DNA from: Schistocephalus solidus
Lineage: Eukaryota; Platyhelminthes; Cestoda; Diphyllobothriidea; Diphyllobothriidae
DNA length: 64,000 nucleotides
Reading direction: 5' to 3'
Assembly: GCA_017591395.1 (NCBI GenBank)
Contig: WEDG01002508.1
Location: 186,001-250,000, forward strand
Made by a program: the position numbers and the translations under genes. This document shows, piece after piece, positions 36,594-48,430 of this stretch. Within the stretch, counting starts at the first letter, position 1. The number at the start of each line of letters is the position of its first letter. A model generated the notes under the pieces. That model was not told the DNA's origin. It made no database searches and saw only the letters and a program-made list of their open reading frames with translations.

Positions 36594-39539
36594 GCCGGGT
36601 TTTTCATAAGCGGGTCAAAGGGATAGGCTATTATTCAGCGGCGTCTATGGTTGTGGTAAAATCATTTATTTTGAAGTGCATAATGGTCAAAAATTAAATT
36701 TTCTTTACAAAACGAACAAACTGCCTCACTAGACAGGTGAGCTTCTTTAACGGATAAACCGATTTATCCCGTAATTATTTCATCCGGCTTCTGATTTCAT
36801 TGAATCAATAACCAACATACTCTGAATCCTCGTTTCTAACGGGGTGGTGAAAACTGAATTTTAGGCAAACGGAACTTGTGTTTGTTGGCAATCATAATTT
36901 TCCAGTCTAGGCTAAAAGGCCAACCAATAACGCTTGAACAGCTAGCTGTTCAACCATCATGTCACCCGGCAACCATTTTCAGGAAATATTGTTTAATTTG
37001 TCTCTATTATCCCCATTCGATCCTCTGTATTTCAAATATAATGATTTAGTAGTCTCTTCATGGAAGGTTGTAATTACTTCAAAACAGTTACATTGCGCTC
37101 TAAAAACACTTTTGATAATAAAGCAACTCGATATAGATATCATATACACTTGTTTAAAATCAAAAGGACGTCGGACTCATAGATTGTGTTGAGCCGCGCT
37201 GGGTCACGAATCATTTACGCTATCTTACGCAAAAGTCAGAGGCCTCGTTTTCTCTAATCACAATTGATTTTTTCAACTTTCGGCCAAATAGGTGCGAAAG
37301 TACGTGAAGGCTCTTCTTAAGTTAACGGCATAAATTTTCACTTCACCACTTCAATGCAGCGCGAAACCACATATTCGGGGATAACTGTACTTTATGGAAA
37401 CAGCACAGCTTTTCCGTTAGATTACAAAAATAAACAGTGTGTAATTATCATTTCACTGTGAAAGTACACTGACTTCCTTGGACTACGCACTTTTCTTCAC
37501 CGGAATGTGTGCTGGTAAATACAAGATCTGTAATGTTTTGCGGTGTGTACAAATGAAGCCAGGACGTCCTTTTACACTTTTCCTCATCGTATCTACCGTC
37601 ACGTTGATTCTGGCTTCTATTGAAAACCAATGGAAGGCGATCGAGGAATTATAAATTAAAATTAGTTCATATTTATGTCACTTCATAGTTAATCCGTAGC
37701 CACTACTACCGTCGGAGATTTACGTGTATGAAAGAAACTGACGACCTACTGACTGATTCTACAAACGTAACTCGCAATTTCTTCCCAATTAAAGGACACA
37801 AGCCTCATGCAGGGGCCGTTATGGAAGATCAAGCAATAAAGTGCGAACAAGGAAGATGGTATAGAGATTCATTCTTGAGAAGGTTGATCCAGCCGCATAA
37901 CCAGGCTGTGTAAATTGTTTTGAGCTAAAATCTACTTGCTGACTCAGTTTAACGAATTTATCCAAATGCCGGATCATCGAAGGTGATGGTGGCACTAACG
38001 GTTTTTCGATAGACAACGGTCCATAAGAGCCGCCTTAATGGCGTTCTTTAAAATAATCCTCAGTGACGTTTAGGGTGTTGAAGTTCGGTCCCCGGAATGT
38101 GGAGTAACGAAAAGCATGTTAACTATTCTACCGGAAGAAAGAGGGTTCGCTATGGCCTAGTGAAATTTTATGTCATCCGTGTGCTTTTAATGCATTATTT
38201 CGGGAGAGGATTGCAGGGAAAGATGCGAGGAGCCGTTATGATCAGACTATTCGGCTCTCCAATGCTCCACTGCACCTTACTAGGCCAAAACATGCAATAG
38301 CTGCCACATCCAGATGACGTGCCTTCTGCAATGTTAACCGGCATTCCTTAGTGCCTTTTCGATTACGAATAATTACTTAGGTGAGGTCGTATTATCGCGC
38401 AGTAAAATCCCATGTGAATTTCAGTCACAGCAAAATGCCCGCTTTTTAATGTTCTTCACTCCGACTGCCCCAAAAAATCACATAGGCTACAATAAATAAG
38501 TATGAAATTTTCGCATCGATTTTCTGTGTCTTGAAATTATATTGTGTTTTGCGGAAAACATGCATAATAATGCATTTTGATATATTTAAAATATAATTTT
38601 ATCGTATTCAATGATTATAATTAAAGGAAAGATAGCTTTCGACTTTGAAAGGTTTGCAATTACAAATTTTGTGACGAAAGTGAAAGTTCCTTGCAACTAG
38701 CATCACATTCCCTGTCTTCTTTATTGTTTTCCATGGGACATACCAAATTGCTGCTTTTCTATACATGCAAAATATGCAGCTTGTAGGTTGGAAAGTCTAA
38801 ACGCGAGCAAACGGCAGATCAGTTCCGAAATAATTCTGCTTTTTGTGTATTCTCTGAAAAAAACAACTTTCTACTACTGGAGTTTAGCAAAGTACTTTGT
38901 GCCCGCTTTCTAAAAAAGAGATAGAAAAAATCATACTAAATTATTAGTTGGTTTATATCTTGTGTGATTTTTTGCCAACAACCGAACGGTAGTGTATTCG
39001 GCAGTCCACTCAGCACCGCATCACAACTTTTTTTACTTTTTTATATTTGAAAACGCACTACAGAACTTCAGTTTAAATTCTATGAGGCACACCACCTGCT
39101 GTAATTTTTCCGAGAAATATATCACATGCAGGAGTTGTTGCAACCCAGTTTTCAGTCTGAAGGACTCAGTCACGCCACCAGTCCGTAATCTACCATGTTT
39201 CAGCTGTTAGTGCGCCGTAATAGTGCGAGTGTACATCAGCTTTTTGCAGTGAGAGAAGCTCGTGGCTGGCAAATCTCACCCACACTCCTCCATGTACCGT
39301 GCCGGAACCAGACAGAGCCAATTTGATTGGACATGAGCTTGGATGACGTTTTTTAATGGGCAGTTTTTCGTTCAGCTCTCACGTGTACCGCACACCTGTT
39401 GATTCTTTTTCACTTGGGGTAAGCAGTTTTCCTCGGGGGCATACATATATCAAGTGGTCCATCTCGATTTGTATGCAGAAAAACGGAACCTTGAAAAATT
39501 AACAACTTTTCACTATTGTTATTGTTCTATCCCGATGGG

Positions 39540-39990
39540 TGTGATAGAGGAGAAAGCAAAGCCGTTTTCTGGGAAAACAACTTTATTCTGGGCCGACAGA
39601 AGACAGCGGATCTCTAGCTCATAAACTCTCGTTTATTTATTGAGTTCTGGGTGTTCTCGAACGTTCCGGCCAATGGCGTGACAGTAGCGGAGATCGTTCA
39701 ATCAACGTGGTTCGCATTTATTGGTCGCATCTCAACCTGGAAACCCCTCGCGGAAACGTCTCTAAAGTTTGGGCCGCACGCGTGCGTCAGGGCTTTCCGT
39801 GGGCTCAGTGGAGTGGCGCACATTGACTGGCGCCTGGTTTCCTACACGTCTTTCCCAGTAGGCTTGGCCTGTTTCGGCGTGCGTCCCGGTATGAATTATG
39901 ACTCCATCTAGAACCCGTTCGATGCTGGATAAATGGGTTTGAGTTAGACTGGCCGACCAAGGCCTGATAGGCCAGCAATGACCATCCGGG
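39540..39990 (-). repeat. GC-rich block with LTR-like signals
   Basis: This block stands out from its AT-rich surroundings. On the minus strand it contains AATAAATAAACGAG near 39633-39646 and AATAAAG near 39580-39586. They follow a GC-rich upstream part, a layout like an LTR U3-R-U5. I see no adjacent gag or pol and no proven ends. The plus-strand 86-codon frame shows no domain. Confidence 0.25.
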
Positions 39991-40720
39991 TTTCCATGGT
40001 CTCTTTTTGGTAGTGCCTAGTCGGCGTGAACTGTTATTTGCGCTGCTTCATTTGACGGACATTTGGGTGTTCAACTTAGAGCCTAATGATGCCCAGGGCA
40101 TGACACAAAAGACTAGCCAACGACACCTTATGTCTTTAAAGTAAGTAGGTCCGAGCTAAAAGCATATTTTAAAAAGGGTGGTTCGCCCAGTTTTTTCTTC
40201 GTGTTGCGATTTCTGGAAGTCAGTAAAACCGACCGTCGTGTGCTGCTGTTTGTAGTGCTGTATAATTTAATCCTGTTCTTCTTTTGTTGATCGCCTTGCC
40301 ATAAAAAAGGTCGTTCTTTGTGAGAAGTTAATTCCTTTTTGTCCTTTTGTAACTTTACATTTTCCTGTTAGCTGCGATAAATAGTGTGAAATGATGTCAG
40401 AATTACAACGCACTGCTTGCCCCTCTGAATGGCATTTGGCAAACAGTTACATAAAGGACCATATTTTACAAACCATTCAACGAAAACAAATTCACAAATA
40501 ATATGAAACTACTAGATCTGGAGACAACTTCCATAAAGCTTGAAATACTCTCTCATCTCTACAGACAGCAAGGATAATTCTGTATGAAATAAAAGGTCCT
40601 ATTCTTGCACGAAACACCCTGTAATACCATTATCAAAGTTGATTTTTGCACAACATCTGAGCTTTATTGAGTTACGCGCAACTGCATTAATCCGAACTCT
40701 TTTTATTTCGTTTGCTTAAG

Positions 40721-41178
40721 GCCATTTTGGTGAGGTCTTTCGGGGCCACTTGCTTACAAACGTCGCCTACTCCACAATGAAGGACGTCAATATGCCCGGC
40801 TATGCTGCCAAGCCCACCCTAGTCGCTCCGACTATTTCAACCTCCTCCACTAACCCATCCCCTCTGCATCAGGTCACCCCGGCCTCCTCCTCCTCCTTCA
40901 GCTGCGTTTCCTTCACAGGCCTTAGTAGCGCCACCGTCACCAGTCGTCTGCCCGTCTTCTTACGCTCCGTACGACTCTCGGCATCCTCACCCGGACCAAT
41001 CAGCGTGGTAGACGCCAACAATGACGAGGAATCACTTTTACTCACCTCAGCCCACCTCTCCGCGCATTTGCGTAACCCCTTCCTTCTGGCCTGCCATGGG
41101 ATTGTGAAAAGTGTTCAACCACAACTCTTTGTCTACGAATACATGCAGAGGGGCAGATTAAGGAACTTCCTCGAGAGG
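40721..41178 (+). CDS. Kinase-like gene, exon with N-lobe (glycine loop to hinge)
   Basis: Acceptor TTTGCTTAAG (40711-40720); donor GTGAGT at 41179-41184. Two bases complete the glycine codon split from the 21393 exon; 152 codons follow and end in phase 0. It completes the glycine loop (HFGEVFRG), then has a Ser/Thr/Pro-rich insertion of about 60 residues between N-lobe strands. SAHLSAHLRNPFLLACHGIV follows, matching the alphaC-beta4 region, and then PQLFVYEYMQRGRLRNFLER, a typical tyrosine-kinase hinge. The beta3 VAVK lysine is not evident: the equivalent stretch reads ISVVDANNDEE. Ser stands at the expected alphaC glutamate. ATP-binding residues are therefore lost beyond the glycine loop. 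The open frame runs on to 41226 only by reading into the intron. Confidence 0.82.
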
Positions 41179-44100
41179 GTGAGTCATCGTCAAGGCGACA
41201 CTTTACTAGGAAATCGTGAATTATGAAAACTATTTAGGGGAACGCCTCCATAACGGTGGTTTGATGATCGCTAGTTCTTGTTCAAACTCAAAACAGAACG
41301 CAAGCTTGTATATATTTTAATAGTGAGCTGCAAGCTTGAACCTGTCATACTTGCTATTGCAAGGGTTGTCGCTGTGTGAAACGCTTATGCTTAGAACAAT
41401 GTAGAGACGTTTTCAGGATCAAGTTATTTGGTGTGAGATGGCTGGGACAGGTGAAGAAGTTTTCGATCGGAAAAATGAGTAAAATCCAGGTGTGGATTGC
41501 TGGGAATTAGTAAGCACAGTTTTGATTTTTTAAGTGCACTCGGCGTGACTATTTAAGAAGTCGTCTTATTGTTACTTCTTTCGAATTTTTGATTATCTTC
41601 GTCCCTTTCACCTGAAGTCGGGTTTGGGGATGCGGGGGTTGGAGAAAATCAGAGTTGAAGAACAATAAACGCGTTAGCGCTACGCAACAAGCAGGAACCT
41701 CTGCAATAATCGTGAGAGATTCTAATTTCACAATTAAGAGTGAGCGTTAATGTGTTCCATTTGTTTTTCATTAAAGAAAGTAACTTTTAGTTAAAATCAA
41801 CTGCATCTCATATTTTGCTCACTTTAGGGTCCGTTTGCCACTATAATTTCTTTGCATGTTTCACGTAACAAATAGATTCGGTGGTATAAAACTGTTTATT
41901 TCATTAAGCAATCGATCGAGTGAATCAGTTTTGACTTCTTCATAAGTGCTGGCGCAATGCTGGGCAAGGTGATGTTCTTCTGACCGAAACAAATGAAAAT
42001 CTGTTTAAGTAATGTCTGATAAGTGCGACGGATGTCGTAGGACTTCCAAGTGAAGTGTCCCCAAAGTTTCCTTCACTAGTTGTGGAATATGGGATGTAGC
42101 GTTCTTAGGTTATAAAGTCACTTTATCCTCGTATTTTAGACTTATTGTACAGTGCTGGACTCCAATTGGTAAATTAGTATTGATATCGTTCAACAGTAAA
42201 ATCCGGATGGTTTCAGCACCTCATAGTGCAAAACTCCATTTTGGTCCCACCGGATAAACAACACCACTTTTAATGTATGAACCTTTCATCCGAGGCGGTC
42301 TTAGATGAGGGTGATAGAGGTACAAGTAATGCAGAATGTATTGGATGAAGTTGTCACACGAGTACATATATACCGTAGTTATCGGTTCCCACGTTCATCG
42401 CTGGGGGTCTTATCTGATGTGACGATTGCTCATCAGTGTGCATCCCAGTCGTTAATAGCTCTACTTTCGTCGGCCTTGTTGATTCTTAGCATGATAAGTA
42501 CCATGCAATTAGGCTCGGTGTCCCTTGAACTGTTGATTGCACACGCCCACCCGTGTAGCAAAGTACTTTGCCCAGACAACGTCTCAGCACTGGTTATGTA
42601 AAGGGGAGGTTTCTATGCATGTTAATTGCCCTAGGGTCGACCAGCCATTACTCCGGTAGCGCACTTACCGGATCTGGTGCAGCTTTTGGTAAAAGCAACT
42701 ACATCGGACAAACCAAAAGATTATTCCGGTGGGGTGGCTGAACAAGCATCAGCAGTGAGAATAAAGGACGAGCGCTCTCAGGTCGCTGCTCATTTGACGG
42801 GACCTGTCTTCACCGTCAGGTTTGACGCAGCGAATTTTTTCGCAATAAGCAGCAACCACAACAGCCATGAGCTACTTAAGTCATTGTTGATCGGCCCTAT
42901 GTCAATTGACCAAACTCCCGTCTTCCTATACAGCGTTCAGCTTTTTCCTGGGCAAAGGAATCGGTAACATCGGGGAGGAGGTGGATAGCAAAAAGCGTGA
43001 GTGACAGTGAGCCAAATTGTGGAGTAGTTTCACGCTTAGAGTCAACCAGGGTGAGGAAATTATAGCAATTATCGTCTTGAATTCGAACTGACAGGCAATC
43101 ATCACATCAGCCATGAATCCCCAGCGAAGAACGCGGAACTGATGCTTATAGCTTGTATGTGGTTGTGCGGCAAATGTGTCCTACAATTACTACACACCTT
43201 GTGCCAATACCACACATATCTACTACTGTTTCTCATGACAGCTTTGAGTGAAAGTCCAAAACATCTGGTCAATAATTTTATTGTTCTAGCCAGAGTATTT
43301 GCACAAAGGTTTAATCTTCCCTAAAGTAAAAGACTGAACTGTTAACGTTCCAACTAAATGCCATAAATTATATACGACCAATATGCGTTACCGTTTTTAT
43401 TTTAGACATTCATTTTAGACATTCAAAAAAATCGGAGACTATTCGTTTCCCCTACCCAATATTTGTGCTCCTATAGTAACTGTAGTTTTAATTTACGACA
43501 TCACTTGTGCATCCACGACCCTTCATTTTTCCAGCCACTGATGATGGTTTAAACGAGTATCCGGACCGTCCAGAGAATCAGATGATTTTGCTTCAGCTGT
43601 CGACGTGCAACAGTGAACGTCAGTCTGTATCGTGACAAAGGCTCTAATCCCGATTAATCGGCTGACGCAGTTGGTCGCTTGTGTGTATTGCTCGATTATC
43701 CCGCAGTACTTCAGTCAACGCCTGTAGAACCTCGACTATACTGATCTACACACGGTTTTCGACTGTATATATTTTCCTTGGTCAATCAAAGTCTCCCGCA
43801 CACTTTATACCTAGAATGTCCGGAAGGGATATTAAAAATGGTATCAGTACGCTGAGTAGGGCCGAAGACTTTGACAGTTCTGTCAGTATTTCGCAGATCT
43901 CGCATGTCATGCAGCGTCTGAAAATATCCGCGTTTGAACCACCAAAAATTAGTAGACAACAGAACATAAACGGGGAGGAGTTCCGGTTGCAGACTCTGTT
44001 TCACCAACCTTGTTGGCTTTTATTCAATTTGAAGCCAAGACTGGAATTGACTTAAAGCTAACTAAAATCCACATAGAAGTCACATATCAGAGTTCCGTGT

Positions 44101-44192
44101 GAGGGATGCATCATCATTCAGAAAGGTACAAGGAACCCAAAGATAAACCGCGTCTCCAAACGGAAAAAGGTTTTCCGCCTCCAGTCTTCTTG
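41179..44192 (+). other. First part of the 7.1-kb kinase-gene intron
   Basis: Mostly unrecognised. A stretch near 42980-43110 resembles 7290-7430 (the LTR-like block). The frame at 43681-44055 (124 codons) shows no domain I know. The GCCTCCAGTCTTCTTGACTTT string at 44177-44197 is a piece of a retrotransposon 3' module interrupted by a PLE. Confidence 0.4.
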
Positions 44193-44197
44193 ACTTT

Positions 44198-46403
44198 TGA
44201 AGCATTATTCCCGGGTATTCATTTAAAACAGGTGTATACAGCAGGATTTATTGGTACCAACAAATTTCATGACGGCTTGTCAACCGCAACCCGTCTTTTT
44301 ATAACACAGATAACGAATGAAAGTGGACAGCAGTTTGAATTTACAGAAAATCAATACATAACAGCAAGGGTCAGAGGACAACGTAAAGGATGATTAGGTC
44401 AACGCGATAGCTTAAAACTTCAGAGGAAAGAACTTGTGGGAGAGGAGCTAACACAACTATAGCCATGAAACATCAAGGGGTGAAAATCCCCAGAGCAATT
44501 GTAGATTGACCACGTGGTCCAGTTGCTTGCATAGGTCTGGTTTTCTCCTTACGTGTATACGCCGTTTCCAAGTAGCGCAAAGTCCGAGTTGTTCGTGTCC
44601 GAACAAGTATTAAGAAAGCTATTTTGAGGTCTATATAGTGACCACTGTCTAATAGATGTTTAGTAATCGAAGAACGTGGTACTTTATTTTCTTGATTAAA
44701 TAACCAATTAGGCAAATGTTCAGTGGCCCTTGTTTCTGCTTGCCTTTGCGTTCGCCCAAGTACTTGCATCCACAAGTGCACGTGAATTCATAAACACAAT
44801 TTGTGGTGGCGTGCAATGGCAAGGCATCCTTTGACTGGTTGATTGGAAGGTTTCTAGTAGGACTGATAAAGATGAGCTCAGCTGCATTGTGTGTTCTTCC
44901 CAGGGTGCAGCATAATTGTGATTGTGATTGTAGTAGAAATAGTGTCACCCTTAAAGGGTAAATATATCATATCGAGCTTTTTCGGAACTGAATGTTCCGT
45001 CACTTTTGGCTCTAAGGGTTCGCTGTATTTTTGAATTAAGTGTGCAGAATATCCACAGTTAAGTAAGGCTGATTTGATGCGGGCAATATCTGTATCTAGG
45101 GTTTCACTAGAGCAAATATTTATTGCTCATTGAAAAAGGGTATGTACCACATGTCGTTTCCATTTTACTGGCATAAAGTGCAAGTATTGCCCTTTCCAAG
45201 TATTTTTGTGGAAGACAGAGCGTCTTATTGAGCCATCATCCTCTCTAAACATGAGGATGTCTAGAAAAGGTAGCATGTTATTCTGTTCTATTTCCATTAT
45301 GAATTTTATCTTAGGGTGCAATGTATTCATGGTAGAAAGAAGGTCTTCGGCGTTTTTCTTGTTATCACCAATCGTGAATTTATCATCCACGTATCTTCTG
45401 TAAACTGTTGCCATCTTTAATTTGGAAGACAACTTTTTTTCTAGGTTACCCATAAAAATATCGGCGAAGGTTGGTCAGAGTGGTCTTCCCATTGCGATTC
45501 CATCAATTTGTCTACAGATTTGCCCAATAAACATCAGTTGAACGTGTTTGATGCAAAGTGTCAACAATTCACGTAGTACTTCGGGTGACAGCCAGGTTTT
45601 AGCCACATGGGCGCTTATAACATCTATTGTTTCATCCAATGGTACATTTGTAAATAACGATTCCATGTCCAAGGAAATCGTACACTTGCTGACGATATTT
45701 AAGCACTTACTTTCTTCAATAAAATTCAAACTATCTTTTGTGGTGTTAGTGGAAAACAGTTGTCGAATTGGTTGTAGCTCCCTAACAAGCCATTTAGCCA
45801 GTCTATGTTGAGGTGCATTAGACAACGAGAGAATTGGCCGTAGAGGCATATCCTTCTTATGCGTTTTGGGTAGTCCATATAATCTGGGGATATGTGTACC
45901 TCTTGGTTTTATGGATAGCGTGGTTTTAGTATCAATCAGGTTTTTGTCCAACAACTGTTTAACCCTTTTCCAGACTGATTTCTCCATTGCTTTAGTTTCC
46001 TCTTCCCCTGATGGCTCTAGGCGAAATTTACTTTAGTTATTTAAAATAGATTCCGTTAGGGATAATAAGTCTGTGGCATTTGTCAGGCTTGGAGATTATT
46101 ATTTGTTCATAAGGTTTCAATGCGGAAAGGGCAGTCAAGTGTTTTTTTTTGGTTAGTGGTGTCAGTTGTGTTATAGGAGTTTTACGGTACTGATGAGCAC
46201 TGTCCACAAATTTTGCTTTCAACCATCCAACGTCGTCAATGTATCTGGGTTCTAGGTCAGCCAGTTGACAATTCAATTCTTCAAATTGGGCTACAATTTC
46301 AACGGGCTTTATTCTCCTGTTCGGCACACAAAGACGGGTTGCAGTTGATAAACGGACACGAAATTTGTTGGTACCAATAAATCCTGCTGTATACGCCTTC
46401 CTT
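44198..46403 (-). mobile_element. Penelope-like element inserted in a retrotransposon module
   Basis: A nearly full element on the minus strand. It has an N-terminal part (46037-46327: KPYEQIIISKPDKCHRLIIPN) and RT (45475-45987: RLYGLPKTHKKDMPLRPIL, SLDMESLFTNVPLDETID, then IDGIAMGRPL). RT continues at 45127-45453 with the catalytic YVDD (RRYVDDKFTIGD) and LPFLDILMFRED. The GIY-YIG part is at 44473-44950 (CTCGCKYLGRTQRQAETRATEHLPN, SSITKHLLDSGHYIDLKIAFLI). Stops and frameshifts separate the parts. Ends are inverted repeats of about 75 bp (44229-44300 and 46325-46400: TACAGCAGGATTTATTGGTACC). ACTTT flanks both sides (44193-44197, 46404-46408), a likely target-site duplication. Confidence 0.82.
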
Positions 46404-46565
46404 ACTTTGTCATGACACCAGGCTCAGGTGGGGGAGGAGGAGAGAGTGCGGTAGCTGCAGCGCAAGGCTTCTATCACTTAAACCTAATCCACACGCAAGT
46501 CACCGTCCCTGCACCACCCTTTTGTGGAGCATATGGTGGACATGTTCAATCTACGAAGACCGTCG
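46404..46565 (+). repeat. Retrotransposon 3' module, right half split by the PLE
   Basis: ACTTTGTCATGACACCAGGCTCAGGTGGGGGAGGAGGAGAG is followed by GTAGCTGCAGCGCAAGGCTT and GTCACCGTCCCTGCACCACC, as in the copy at 19.0 kb. The left half (GCCTCCAGTCTTCTTGACTTT) lies at 44177-44197, on the other side of the PLE. Confidence 0.65.
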
Positions 46566-48289
46566 GCCGGTCAAGAGGACAATATGACTTTATTCGTTTC
46601 CTTCTGTGTGCGTGGTGTAATGTCTGCATTTTTATCACCGTCCTCTACAGGGGTATCATGGTTGACTGAAGTTCTGTAGAGACAATGCAGTTCGGGATTT
46701 GATGGGATGTAAGTTCAGAAGCAGTTTAAACAGAGGAGGATATTACCGACAAAAATAAGATGACATTAAGATAACTATTTTCGATGCAGCTAACTTTTGA
46801 TCTGTGGTCGGAAGTATTTGAGATTTTAAACCTCGCGTCGGCCATTAAGCCGCGGTATATATTCTGTCGGTTCAAAACACTGATGTGAAAACTCTTCGAT
46901 TTCAGCAGACTGAAATTAGGAAACCAATATATCCCATGCCTTGAAACTTAAGATGAAAGAGCTCTTTGTCTCTCTACTGCCTTAGGCGTATTATGGCTTC
47001 TCTCAGCATGAAAACAACTGCCTTGGAAAACGTTTCAGGTGGATTTGCTGTAAGGCCTGTTGATTGTGGAGCGTCAACACAATTATAGTATATTCTGAAA
47101 CATAAGGTTCGACTGAAAGAGATCTTACTTGGCTATAATTAATTAGAGTTCATTAACCCAAAAAAAGATTGTTAGATACAGTTTGGCTCTTCCAACTGTG
47201 CATGCTCTAACCAAGGTAGTGTTTCAGCTTTGAATACGTAATGTCTCTTAAGTACTCCCTAATCGGACTCCCTTCTTTATTGGATTATTTTATTATTTTA
47301 TTTTATTTTAATACGTACTGTCTCTTAAGTAATCCTTAATCGGACTCCCTTCTTCATTTGATTATTGACTGTCTTATCAATGCTAAGGCAGTTGAACATC
47401 ACTGACTGTTAAGAGTCTCGATAAGGTCCCCGGGGCCTGATGTGATTAGGAAACCCAATAAAATGTTGTCGGAACCTCATAATATGTTCCGGTAAATTAG
47501 TCAAAATTCTATACAGGGATATAAACAGGTGCTAAAAGCATGGATTCTGGCACTTGCCGTGGCCATGCGGACTGCGATTGCAGGGATAACTCACCATTTT
47601 TCCACCCCAGTTGGTTATTTCTGGGTTTGCCAGTCACGGATGATAAGCACAAGGACATGGAAAGCACACAAAAGTAACAAACGTTTCTGAACTTATAAGT
47701 TTAGAGTTGCTGTTCATCTTTCTGTGTCACTGCCCAAAGGTCTTTCCCCTGGAGATTACTTGGCATGGGCTCGGAATTTATTTAGTTCCACACAAAAAGA
47801 GACAAACTTGCTTGACCCTGCTTCTTTGAGTATATTTATGTTAAACATTAACCAGTATATACGTACATGGAATCAAATTATCATGACAAGGACTTGATGA
47901 AAATTAAAGATAGGGTCCGAATTCAAATATGTAGCATATTTTTCGTCCTACATTTCTCATAAGGTAAATGGCGATATGAAATATATTGTGCCTTTCGAAA
48001 ATGCAGTCAAAACAATACTAGCGTTTTGCGGGTTCATATCTCAGCGTTATAATCGAAAACATTTGAATTCATGTAGGCGTACTGTTTATCAAACCCTCTT
48101 GTCACAGCCCACGCATGGTGGTGTAAAAGGAAACTAGGAAAATTCACTGCTAAAATTTAATCACCCAATAATTGGCTTATTTGTTTCCAAACAATTTAAA
48201 GTGATATTAGTTTGCTGTATTTGAGGGACACAGTATGTCTTTTATTCGAAAAATATTCCAAAATGATTTTTTATACTTTCCTTTTGCAG
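46566..48289 (+). other. Last part of the 7.1-kb kinase-gene intron
   Basis: No gene is recognised. A short A/T-rich TTTTATTT simple repeat lies near 47284-47312. A direct repeat (TACTGTCTCTTAAGTA.TCC.TAATCGGACTCCCTTCTT) occurs at about 47240-47280 and 47315-47358. The intron ends in the acceptor CTTTTGCAG (48281-48289). Confidence 0.4.
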
Positions 48290-48430
48290 GAACTACGAGA
48301 AGTGGACGATGCGCTGTGCAACGCCAATGAATACAATTCCAGTTTGCTTTCAACAAAACAACTGTTCAAAATGTTGCACCAGATTGTGTCTGGATTTGAA
48401 TTCCTTTCTCAACAGCGCATTCCTGAACTC
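48290..48430 (+). CDS. Kinase-like gene, exon with alphaD-alphaE helices
   Basis: Acceptor TTTCCTTTTGCAG ends at 48289; donor GTAAGA starts at 48431. 47 codons, phase 0 at both ends, joining the phase-0 end of the 40721 exon. It encodes ELREVDDALCNANEYNSSLL and then STKQLFKMLHQIVSGFEFLS and QQRIPEL. This fits the insert between the hinge and alphaE and the alphaE helix itself (as in 'LSTKQ...Q...G.E.LS..R' of PTK7-like kinases). The C-terminal PEL stands where the catalytic loop (VHRD) should begin. The match to PTK7 is from memory of the family pattern and is tentative. Confidence 0.82.

Larger units (their letters stand above)
21525..40720 (+). other. 19.2-kb intron of the kinase-like gene, filled with repeats
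   Basis: It is bounded by GTGAGA at 21525 and TTTGCTTAAG at 40711-40720. Recognisable contents are retrotransposon 3' modules, PLE remnants, hammerhead-like repeats, a SINE-like copy, a tRNA-like foldback and microsatellites, each listed separately. The stretches 21525-25290, 25640-26640, 29224-30350, 30521-31180, 32016-35020 and 36630-39530 show nothing I can identify. The frame at 35690-35953 (minus, 87 codons) has no known domain. Confidence 0.6.

Noticed and set aside
41179..41226. Continuation of the kinase exon frame to a stop at 41226
   Set aside because: A consensus GTGAGT donor at 41179 and the exact phase match with the 48290 exon indicate that these codons are intronic.
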